A DNA stretch of 64,000 nucleotides from Gammaproteobacteria bacterium. GTDB taxonomy: Bacteria > Pseudomonadota > Gammaproteobacteria > SZUA-229. Below, in pieces: positions 56,223-64,000 of this stretch; within the stretch, counting starts at the first letter, position 1, and every line of letters starts with the position of its first letter. Below the pieces are notes generated by a model that did no database searches, was not told the origin of the DNA, and was given only the letters and a program-made list of their open reading frames with translations. Position numbers and translations under genes: made by a program. Location of the stretch: positions 62,001 to 126,000 of the forward strand of contig JAGXGK010000015.1 in assembly GCA_024636785.1 (NCBI GenBank), read 5' to 3'.

Positions 56223-56840
56223 ATGAGTGATCTAGACGTACAAAAACTACAGCTACAGCCGGATGATTTCGCCATGGCTATGCAGGAGCTGGGCACCTAT
56301 ATCGATGTCTCGGTGGATGACCTTATGCAGCTTTACCATGCGGCGGAAAGGTATGCCCACATACGTAACTCGGAGAGCGTGCCGGTAGAGAAAATAATGA
56401 CGCAACCGGTAACAACTGTGCAGGCCGATTGCTCACTCTCGGAAGCGGCTCATCTTCTGGTGACGCTGAAAATCAGCGGTCTGCCGGTAGTCGATAAAGA
56501 CAATCGACTGGTGGGCATTATTACTGAAGCTGATTTCTTGCATGAACTGGGTATGCCCTCGCGGCATCCCGACCATAATGTTTGGAAAGCGCTGGAAAAT
56601 ATGTTCAGCCATCATGTAGAAGTACGTGAGCTGGAGGGGGAGGTCGCTGATCTTATGGTGAGCAAGGTGATCACCGTCTCGCCACAGCAAACGCTGCATC
56701 AGGCACTGGAAGTAATGAAGCGGCATACTATTAGGCGTCTTGTGGTCTGTGATGAAGCGCGTCACGTCGTCGGCCTGATCACCCGATCTGATCTGGTTCG
56801 GGTATTTTTCGATCATTTTAAATCAGGTAGCGAGGAGTAA
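56223..56840 (+). CDS. CBS-pair protein with HPP-tail-like N-terminus
   Basis: 205 residues. Residues 10-48 (PDDFAMAMQELGTYIDVSVD and on) resemble the tail of the HPP protein. Two CBS domains follow: VEKIMTQPVTTVQADCSLSE with VGIITEADFL, and VADLMVSKVITVSPQQTL with VVGLITRSDLV. CBS pairs bind adenine nucleotides and regulate channels, transporters or enzymes. With the HPP protein it likely makes a regulated membrane complex. Fifty-five bp after the HPP gene and five bp before the DsrC-like gene. Confidence 0.9.
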   Translation: MSDLDVQKLQLQPDDFAMAMQELGTYIDVSVDDLMQLYHAAERYAHIRNSESVPVEKIMTQPVTTVQADCSLSEAAHLLVTLKISGLPVVDKDNRLVGIITEADFLHELGMPSRHPDHNVWKALENMFSHHVEVRELEGEVADLMVSKVITVSPQQTLHQALEVMKRHTIRRLVVCDEARHVVGLITRSDLVRVFFDHFKSGSEE

Positions 56841-56845
56841 GTATT

Positions 56846-57487
56846 ATGGTCTGTGTAAACGTGGTAATGAAATTCAGTCACCAGCCATTAAAGCGTACGC
56901 CAGTGGAATTAATACTGGATGAAGACAACAGGCGTATCGGGCCGGTGCCGACCGATCGCTCCGGCAAGGTCTGCTTCGATATTCCCCCGTGCAGCGGCAA
57001 GATTATGGTCTCCGGCATGGAGCGCTATCAGGGGCGACTGGACGGTGAAATCGAGATTGATCTGTGGAGTCTCACCGAAACCGGCCACAGTTCAGAAGGT
57101 GCTGCTGACAATCAAACCAGCGGCAGTAACGCCTACCCCAACATGACTACGCACCGAATTGTAGTTGATGGTCGCGAAGTATTAACCGACAGCGAAGGCT
57201 ATCTGGTTGACCCGAGTGACTGGAGCGAAGAGTTTGTACGCCGGCAGGCCGAGGAGGAAGGCCTGCAACTCAATAGCGAGCACTGGGAAATCATTCGTTT
57301 CCAGCGTCACTGGTATGCAACGCACGGGGTCCAGGCCAGCGTGCGCGACATGATCAAACATTTTCGTCAACAGTGGGATAAAGACAGGGGCAGTAGCAAA
57401 TATCTGCACCAAATATTCCCGCGTGGCGGGCCGCAGAAACAGGGCAACCGGCTGGCCGGATTAATGCGAACTAAAGGCGAACATTGA
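56846..57487 (+). CDS. Fusion of an Ig-like domain with a DsrC-family domain lacking both redox cysteines
   Basis: 213 residues. Residues 1-78 form a beta-rich domain of the carboxypeptidase-regulatory/transthyretin kind by appearance. Residues 103-213 match DsrC/TusE: DGREVLTDSEGYLVDPSDWS, EHWEIIRFQRHWYATHGVQA, SSKYLHQIFPRGGPQKQ. In DsrC the end has Cys in KQACKIAG and a penultimate Cys; here these are Asn201 (KQGNRLAG) and Glu212 (KGEH). It cannot form the persulfide or trisulfide of DsrC. Cysteine-free DsrC relatives have been grouped as RspA, with proposed regulatory roles. GAGGAG precedes the ATG. Confidence 0.85.
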   Translation: MVCVNVVMKFSHQPLKRTPVELILDEDNRRIGPVPTDRSGKVCFDIPPCSGKIMVSGMERYQGRLDGEIEIDLWSLTETGHSSEGAADNQTSGSNAYPNMTTHRIVVDGREVLTDSEGYLVDPSDWSEEFVRRQAEEEGLQLNSEHWEIIRFQRHWYATHGVQASVRDMIKHFRQQWDKDRGSSKYLHQIFPRGGPQKQGNRLAGLMRTKGEH

Positions 57488-57628
57488 GTTGAATCTGTGA
57501 TTTTGCAGGAGGATAAAATAAAAAATACTGTCCGCAAAGAACGCATAATCACTTCACAAACAACAACGAACACACAGTACAGGTCTGATTAGCGCAGCGT
57601 AATTGGATGTATGTTTGTTAGATCAAAA

Positions 57629-57668
57629 GCCCCCTCACCCCGGCCCTCTCCCGGCGGGAGAGGGGGTC
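57629..57668. repeat. C/G-rich palindromic repeat, family D
   Basis: CCCCCTCACCCCGGCCCTCT continues to CCCGGCGGGAGAGGG, forming the stem CCCTCTCCC-GGC-GGGAGAGGG. Near-identical units are widespread in proteobacterial genomes. Only one copy is in this window, set between a family A fragment (57530-57546, TCCGCAAAGAACGC) and a family C block. Confidence 0.8.
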
Positions 57669-57710
57669 AATCTGAAAACCTGCAAATTCTGCCAGAAAGC
57701 CTATGCTTTT

Positions 57711-57734
57711 ACTGCCAACTGCCAACTGCCAACT
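57711..57734. repeat. Triple CTGCCAA heptamer repeat, family C, copy 2
   Basis: ACTGCCAACTGCCAACTGCC is the inverse of the block at 13319-13342, and both are next to GCTTTT or AAAAGC. The two copies are 44 kb apart and in opposite orientation. Confidence 0.75.
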
Positions 57735-57745
57735 ATGTTCAAAAA

Positions 57746-58297
57746 CTAATGAGTATCAAGGTGGTTGAGTTCGGTAATAATCGCGGTAATCAGTGATTCC
57801 CCCTGTGGCCCCATGCGGCTGCATAATTTGTCGATGCTGCGTTCTCCGTCGATCATAGCCTTGATGGTGGCACTGAGGTTGGCAAGGTCACCTCCGGCGG
57901 CTGACATCTGTTCGGCGAGCCCACCCAGCATGATGACAGCATCGTGATCGCCACGTCTGGCGTCATTGATGAGCTGTGCCAGCATGGGTGCGGCCATGGC
58001 GGCATCAGCCTTCTGTTCCGGGTTGGGTAGCGTGCTGGGATCTTGCAGGCCTTGCAGGATGCCATCGGCAATAATTTGATCCTCATCGTCCAGCCCTTCC
58101 AGCAGTCTGGAGTCACGGTTGCCGTCGATGATTTTACGAATCACTGCTACCAGAGAGCCCCAGCCATTCTGTTCAGACTGTTTCAGTACCTGCTCCAGTT
58201 GGGGGCGCAAAGTATGATTGTGGATGCTCTGTATGACGGCGAGGATGAGTCCGGCATGAGTTTGTAAGATCTGTTCTTTTTTGTCGGGCGTAGTCAT
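57746..58297 (-). CDS. Conserved helical protein of unknown function
   Basis: 183 residues, no signal peptide, no membrane helix, no cysteine except one near residue 160. Predicted to be almost all alpha-helical (LILAVIQSIHNHTLRPQLEQ, AAPMLAQLINDARRGDHDAV, LANLSATIKAMIDGERSIDK). I do not recognise the family. The ATG at 58297 is preceded by GAGAAC at a usable distance. It is convergent with the DsrC-like gene, with repeats between them; no functional link is visible. Confidence 0.75.
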   Translation of the reverse strand: MTTPDKKEQILQTHAGLILAVIQSIHNHTLRPQLEQVLKQSEQNGWGSLVAVIRKIIDGNRDSRLLEGLDDEDQIIADGILQGLQDPSTLPNPEQKADAAMAAPMLAQLINDARRGDHDAVIMLGGLAEQMSAAGGDLANLSATIKAMIDGERSIDKLCSRMGPQGESLITAIITELNHLDTH

Positions 58298-58554
58298 GAT
58301 GTTCTCGTTGTGATGCTGGTGTGCGGAGATTAACGCTGTCGTTATATACGATCAACCTCTGATACGCCGGTGGCATGAAAAACGGCGGGTCTTAGAACCG
58401 GGATAACCGTGGGAGCTGGCGGCATTTTGAGAGGATCTAAATGCCATGATAAAAAAATGTTAATAGGCCGAAATCACCGAAATCGGCCCTGAAAACGGCC
58501 TGAAAAACACTTTTTGGGCTGGTTTTTAACTTTATCGATACCTGAAGTCGGACA

Positions 58555-58592
58555 TAAAAAATCCCGCCGGTTTTATATCCGGCGGGGTTTTC
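58555..58592 (-). terminator. Rho-independent terminator after valS
   Basis: CCCGCCGG-TTTTATAT-CCGGCGGG. On the minus strand the stem is followed by ATTTTTTATG, 40 bp past the valS stop at 58631. The stretch from here to 58298 has a second hairpin (GGCCGA-N11-TCGGCC near 58465-58487) and no gene. Confidence 0.88.
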
Positions 58593-58630
58593 GCTCTGTC
58601 AGTTAAAACGCATAATGCTAAAGTTCGCGG

Positions 58631-61456
58631 CTAAAGCGCGCGGATTTTTTCAGCCTGCTGCTCCAGCTGCTGCAATGATCGGGACAGTTCCGCCAGACGC
58701 TGACGCTCCTTATCGACCACCGCCGGTGGTGCCTTGTCGACAAAACCGGGGTTCTGTAACTTGGCTTCGCCTTTCTTGATATTGTCGTGCAGTTTGCCGA
58801 TCTCTTTTTCCAGACGGGCCAGTTCGGCTTGCTTGTCGATCAGGCCGGCGAGCGGGATTAGAATCTGCATCTCACCCACCAGTGCCGTGGCCGATTCAGG
58901 TGCGTTATCGGCAGCGTCCAGCCAGGTCACTGATTCCAGCTTGCCCAGCGTTTTGATGAAACTCTGATTGCTCTCGAAACAGGTTTTGTCATTATCACTG
59001 GCATTTTGCAGTAACACCGGCAGGGGCTTGCCCGGTGCAATGTCCATTTCGGAGCGAATTTTGCGCACTCCGGTAATGAAGTTTTTCACCCACTCCAGCT
59101 CCTGCTCACTGGTGACATCGATCTTGTCAGGATCAGCAACAGGGAAGGGCTGAATCATAATGGTGTCACCCGACTTGCCGGCTAACGGTGCCACCATCTG
59201 CCAGAGCTCTTCGGTAATGAACGGCATAATGGGATGGTTGAGACGCAAAATGGTCTCCAGCACCCGCACCAGAGTTCGGCGCGTCCCGCGTTGAGCGGCT
59301 TCTGAGGTCTGCTCATTGAACAGAATGGGTTTGGATAGCTCCAGATACCAGTCGCAGTAATCGTCCCAGACAAAGGTGTAAAGGTCGCTGGCGGCGAGAT
59401 CGAAGCGGTATTTTTCGATGTGCGCGCCGACGTTCTCTTCCACGTGTTGCAGGCGGGAGATAATCCAGCGGTCGGGGAGTGATAATTCAACATCGTTGTT
59501 GTCGATGCCGGTATCCTTATCCTCGGTCTGCATCAGCACATAACGGGTGGCGTTCCATAATTTGTTGCAGAAGTTGCGATAGCCTTCGACGCGGTGCAAG
59601 TCGAAACGTACGTCGCGACCGGTGGAAGCGAGCGCGGCAAAGGTAAAGCGCAAAGCATCGGTGCCGAAGGCGGGAATGCCGTCGGGGAACTCCTTGCGCG
59701 TCTGTTTTTCGATCTTCTCCGCCAGTTCGGGCTGCATCATATTGGCGGTGCGCTTGGTCACCAGTGCTTCCAGACCGATACCGTCAATCAGGTCAATGGG
59801 ATCGAGCACATTGCCTTTCGATTTGGACATTTTCTGGCCAAAAGAGTCACGTACCAGACCGTGCACATAGACTTCGTGAAAGGGCACATCGTCCATGAAT
59901 TTCAGCCCCATCATGATCATACGCGCGACCCAGAAGAAGATAATATCGAAGCCGGTAACCAGTACGCTGGTGGGATAAAACATTTCCAGTCGCGGCGTCT
60001 CTTGCGGCCAGCCGAGGGTTGAAAACGGCCACAGTGCTGACGAAAACCAGGTGTCGAGCACGTCCTCGTCCTGACGCAGTGGGTAGTCGTCACCGAGATT
60101 GTGTTTGGTCCGCACTTCCGCTTCATCGCGACCTACATAGATATTGCCTTCCTTATCGTACCAGGCGGGAATTCGATGTCCCCACCAGATCTGGCGGCTG
60201 ATGCACCAGTCCTGAATATTGTTCATCCAGTCGTAATAGGTGTTTTTCCAGTTGTCGGGGACAAAGCGAATCTTTCCACTTTCCACCGCCTCTATCGCCG
60301 GTTTGGCCAGGGGCGCCGCTTTCACGTACCACTGATCGGTGAGGAAAGGTTCGATCACCGTGCCTGAACGATCGCCGCGCGGCACTACCAGTTTGTGGTC
60401 AGCCACTTTCTCCAGCAGGCCTGCTTCATTCAGATCAGCGACGATCTGTTTGCGCGCCGCGTAACGATCCATGCCGATATATTGGGCGGGGATGAGGCCA
60501 TTCTCGTCTTCATCGTTTTCGCGAATCGCGGCGTTGCTGGTGAAAATATTAATCAGGCCGCCGTGCAGCTGGTTGCTGATGGCGACCTCATCGCGGTGAC
60601 GTTGCCAGACGGCATAGTCATTGAAATCGTGCGCCGGGGTAATTTTTACGCAGCCGGTGCCAAACTCAGGGTCGACATGTTCCTCATCGGCAATGATCGG
60701 AATTTTACGGCCGGTGAGCGGAAGTTCCAGCAGCTCGCCGATCATATGTTTGTAACGCTCATCTTCAGGATTAACCGCCACTGCGCAATCACCCAGCAGG
60801 GTTTCCGGGCGGGTGGTGGCGACAATCAAATGCCCCTGACCATTGCTGAGCGGGTAACGCATGTACCACATGTGGCCGTTTTCTTCTTCGTTGAGCACTT
60901 CCAGATCAGACACCGCAGTGTGCAGCTTGGTGTCCCAGTTAACCAGACGCTTGCCGCGATAAATCAGCCCTTCTTCGTACAGCCGCACAAAAACTTCCTT
61001 CACCGATTCAGACAGGCCATCATCCATGGTGAAACGTTCGTGCTGCCAGTCCAGTGAGGAACCCAGACGGCGCAGTTGGCGGGTAATGTTGCCGCCGGAC
61101 TCTTTTTTCCATTCCCAGATTCGTTCGATAAAGGTTTCACGGCCCAGATCGTGACGGGATTTTCCTTCCGCTTCCAGCTGGCGCTCAACCACCATCTGCG
61201 TGGCGATGCCGGCGTGATCGGTGCCCGGCTGCCAGAGCGTATTGTCACCTTTCATACGGTGATAACGAATCAGGGTGTCCATCACGGTATTGTTAAAACC
61301 GTGGCCCATATGCAGGTTGCCGGTGACATTGGGCGGCGGAATCATAATGCTGTAGGCGTTGGCGTCGGCATTATCTTGAGGCGCGAAATAGCCGTTGTCT
61401 TCCCAGCTCTGGTACCAGCTCTGTTCGATGGCTTTCGGGTTGTAGGTTTTTTCCAT
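58631..61456 (-). CDS. valS: Valyl-tRNA synthetase
   Basis: 941 residues from the ATG at 61456 ([20 protein letters not shown]). The frame runs 29 codons further but those residues match nothing. Class Ia features: [16 protein letters not shown] (HIGH-type HMGH), the editing domain CP1 (about 190-330), [11 protein letters not shown] (KMSKS), the anticodon domain and a C-terminal coiled coil (about 875-941, [19 protein letters not shown]). Length matches gammaproteobacterial ValRS. Order pepA-holC-(122-residue protein)-valS fits gammaproteobacteria. Confidence 0.97.
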   Translation of the reverse strand: MEKTYNPKAIEQSWYQSWEDNGYFAPQDNADANAYSIMIPPPNVTGNLHMGHGFNNTVMDTLIRYHRMKGDNTLWQPGTDHAGIATQMVVERQLEAEGKSRHDLGRETFIERIWEWKKESGGNITRQLRRLGSSLDWQHERFTMDDGLSESVKEVFVRLYEEGLIYRGKRLVNWDTKLHTAVSDLEVLNEEENGHMWYMRYPLSNGQGHLIVATTRPETLLGDCAVAVNPEDERYKHMIGELLELPLTGRKIPIIADEEHVDPEFGTGCVKITPAHDFNDYAVWQRHRDEVAISNQLHGGLINIFTSNAAIRENDEDENGLIPAQYIGMDRYAARKQIVADLNEAGLLEKVADHKLVVPRGDRSGTVIEPFLTDQWYVKAAPLAKPAIEAVESGKIRFVPDNWKNTYYDWMNNIQDWCISRQIWWGHRIPAWYDKEGNIYVGRDEAEVRTKHNLGDDYPLRQDEDVLDTWFSSALWPFSTLGWPQETPRLEMFYPTSVLVTGFDIIFFWVARMIMMGLKFMDDVPFHEVYVHGLVRDSFGQKMSKSKGNVLDPIDLIDGIGLEALVTKRTANMMQPELAEKIEKQTRKEFPDGIPAFGTDALRFTFAALASTGRDVRFDLHRVEGYRNFCNKLWNATRYVLMQTEDKDTGIDNNDVELSLPDRWIISRLQHVEENVGAHIEKYRFDLAASDLYTFVWDDYCDWYLELSKPILFNEQTSEAAQRGTRRTLVRVLETILRLNHPIMPFITEELWQMVAPLAGKSGDTIMIQPFPVADPDKIDVTSEQELEWVKNFITGVRKIRSEMDIAPGKPLPVLLQNASDNDKTCFESNQSFIKTLGKLESVTWLDAADNAPESATALVGEMQILIPLAGLIDKQAELARLEKEIGKLHDNIKKGEAKLQNPGFVDKAPPAVVDKERQRLAELSRSLQQLEQQAEKIRAL

Positions 61457-61611
61457 GGGCGAATATGCTTCGTTGAAGAAGGCCTGTGCGGCGTGATGGC
61501 TTAAAAGGCAGAGATTATACCGTATGCACCGCTCCGATGGCATGTGTCACGGCTATGAATGTGAGGCAGGTGTGTCAATGGCAGCTGATATATGAGCGGA
61601 AATCTTTTTTT

Positions 61612-61960
61612 ACCGCAGAGGTCGCAGAGAACGCTGAGGAAGGCGGAGAAAAGCTTATTTTGTATAAATCGAATTAGTATCTAAGCGCACACCAAGACTA
61701 ATCATAAATATCTTCAAACCAACTAACGAGATTTTCTCTGCGTTCTCTGCGACCTCTGCGGTGAACGCACTTGACTTAGCCTTTCCACGATCGATGCGGT
61801 TCGTGCCTCACCAGCATCCTACATAACCCGATTTTATCTTTTCTCCGCATTTCTCTGCGACCTCTGCGGTGAACGTATTTGACTTAAGCCTTTCCACAAT
61901 CGATGCGGTTCGTGCCTTACTAGCATCTTACATAACTCGAATTTATCTTTTCTCTGCGGT
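61612..61960. repeat. Inverted and tandem repeat cluster, family E
   Basis: ACCGCAGAGGTCGCAGAGAA (61612-61634 in full) is repeated exactly in inverse at 61740-61762, a 23-bp perfect inverted repeat. The right half is then tandemly duplicated with a 108-bp period (61744-61851 and 61852-61951), each unit carrying CTTTCCACGATCGATGCGGT or close to it, and a third partial start TTCTCTGCGGTAAAGG at 61950. No coding potential. It fills the 560-bp gap between valS and the next gene. Confidence 0.85.
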
Positions 61961-62021
61961 AAAGGCTTTTTTTAAATATTCAAATACGGCAGCGCAGTTG
62001 TAGCAGTCATGAATTGAGAGC

Positions 62022-62390
62022 CTATTCTTCGTTCTCGCCCTTGTCTTTGAACTCGCTGAGTATCTTCGGGATGTATTTTTGCAACTCGAAACGCAGTTGC
62101 AGAAACAGGTGCTGTTCCAGATCGGGCATCATGTCCTGCATGATTTTTTCCACCAGCTCATTCATCTCTTCGCTGCGGCGCTGGTCGATGCTACGGCGAG
62201 TTGTACTGCGACGTTCGCTGACGCGACGCTCGCCCTGCGCCTCGGGTAGGGGAATCTGCTTCTGGCGACGATCTTCGCCTCGACGGTCATTGACCTCGCG
62301 TTTGGTTTTGGCCGGCGCCTCCTCTTTTTCCTTGCCCGGCTGAACGACATCTTCCAGTGTCGGGATGTTTTTGTGCTTATCGTCTGACAT
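62022..62390 (-). CDS. Small charged protein of unknown function between holC and valS
   Basis: 122 residues, no signal, strongly charged: a disordered N-terminal half rich in Lys, Arg and Glu (REVNDRRGEDRRQKQ, GERRVSERRSTTRRSIDQRR) and a C-terminal helix of about 50 residues (EMNELVEKIMQDMMPDLEQH). Similar short proteins occur at this place in related genomes, but I know no function. It may bind nucleic acid or a polymerase subunit through its basic part; that is only a guess from composition. Twenty-six bp after holC. Confidence 0.78.
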   Translation of the reverse strand: MSDDKHKNIPTLEDVVQPGKEKEEAPAKTKREVNDRRGEDRRQKQIPLPEAQGERRVSERRSTTRRSIDQRRSEEMNELVEKIMQDMMPDLEQHLFLQLRFELQKYIPKILSEFKDKGENEE

Positions 62391-62416
62391 GGCTTATCCG
62401 TGGATGGGGTGAGACA

Positions 62417-62860
62417 TTATGCGTTGCTGATATTATAGTGTTTTAGAGAATAATTGTTTTTCTCATACTGCGCATAACGCAGGCGGCCCTGCTGCTTGCG
62501 TTTGGCATCGGCGCTGATGATTTCTGCAATGCGCGGACAGCACTCCTTGCGCAGGGGAATGTCGTCGGCCAGATTGATTAATAAATCGTAGCCGTGGGTG
62601 GGTTCGATTTTGCTGGCGATGATAATCGGGGTTTCAGTTTCATCTTCATCGCCCCAGCACACATGCGGCAGAAAACCGTGCTCACTGTAATGCCACATCA
62701 ATGCATCGAGCGCTTCCGTTTCCGCCTCGTTTTCGGTGCGAATAAATACAGTGTGCCCCAGACGCCACGCCTTCTCGGCCAACCGGCAACAGAAAAAATG
62801 CATGCTTTCATCAGCCAGCAGATAGAAGTCAACGCGCGGGTTGGCTGTATCGTTCACCAT
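62417..62860 (-). CDS. holC: DNA polymerase III chi subunit
   Basis: 147 residues with the HolC fold: VDFYLLADESMHFFCCRLAE at the N-terminus, KAWRLGHTVFIRTENEAE, and the end AKRKQQGRLRYAQYEKNNYS. Chi joins the clamp loader (through psi) to SSB. Four bases after pepA, in the usual pepA-holC-valS arrangement. Confidence 0.93.
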   Translation of the reverse strand: MVNDTANPRVDFYLLADESMHFFCCRLAEKAWRLGHTVFIRTENEAETEALDALMWHYSEHGFLPHVCWGDEDETETPIIIASKIEPTHGYDLLINLADDIPLRKECCPRIAEIISADAKRKQQGRLRYAQYEKNNYSLKHYNISNA

Positions 62861-62864
62861 ATCG

Positions 62865-64000
<1,136 letters not shown>

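Noticed and set aside
60395-61057. 220-codon plus-strand frame opposite valS
   Set aside because: Antisense to the conserved ValRS catalytic and editing domains, with no ribosome site or homology.
61486-61677. 63-codon plus-strand frame upstream of valS
   Set aside because: Its second half is the family E repeat and its first half overlaps the valS leader; no features of a protein.

Overview
The window reads as chromosome of a sulfur-oxidising gammaproteobacterium, most like the Chromatiales and relatives. The grounds are a soxXYZA cluster, a DsrC-family protein, several c-type cytochromes, and gammaproteobacterial gene order (pilB-pilC-pilD-coaE, ruvCAB-ybgC-tolQRAB-pal-cpoB-queE-queC, pepA-holC-valS). 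I cannot name the genus from sequence alone. Both edges cut genes: coaE on the left and pepA on the right.

Layout. 1-8.7 kb, all minus strand: a type IV pilus block with coaE, pilD, pilC, pilB, two pilin-like genes, pilR and pilS. A strong sigma-54 promoter lies before the larger pilin gene, as expected if PilR drives it. 8.8-22.8 kb is mostly housekeeping: nadE, bamD, rluD, pgeF, clpB with a heat-shock-type promoter, a GGDEF/EAL protein, an SDR, aspS, nadA and a small lipoprotein. 22.9-25.1 kb: a minus-strand pair made of a fused haem/beta-barrel outer-membrane protein resembling the Fe(II) oxidase Cyc2 and a dihaem cytochrome c. 25.4-36.2 kb: a lipase-like hydrolase, yebC, ruvCAB, the Tol-Pal operon, queE, queC and tRNA-Lys. 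36.2-38.4 kb: soxXYZA (minus). 38.6-42.8 kb: a BepA-like protease, a FadL-family porin and an abundant-looking periplasmic protein of unknown function. 43-52 kb: ilvI-ilvH-ilvC, pssA, leuA with a candidate leucine-rich leader peptide, a family-4-like uracil-DNA glycosylase, rimI and prfC. 52.4-54 kb: a chemoreceptor whose start region is tandemly duplicated. 54.5-57.5 kb: a divergent LysR regulator facing an HPP membrane protein, a CBS-pair protein and a DsrC-like fusion that has lost both redox cysteines. 57.7-64 kb: an unknown helical protein, valS, repeats, a small charged protein, holC and pepA.

How genes work together. PilS/PilR with sigma-54 should control the pilin that PilB, PilC and PilD assemble. 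SoxXA and SoxYZ would start thiosulfate oxidation, but soxB is not in the window. The Cyc2-like protein and its dihaem partner would form a short electron route from the outer membrane to the periplasm. The LysR/HPP/CBS/DsrC-like unit is the best candidate for an undescribed system: two of its proteins share a helical module, and the third is a DsrC fold that cannot do the usual thiol chemistry.

The intergenic DNA carries at least five families of dispersed or tandem repeats, most of them large inverted repeats able to form hairpins. Most non-coding gaps above 100 bp between convergent or unrelated genes contain one.
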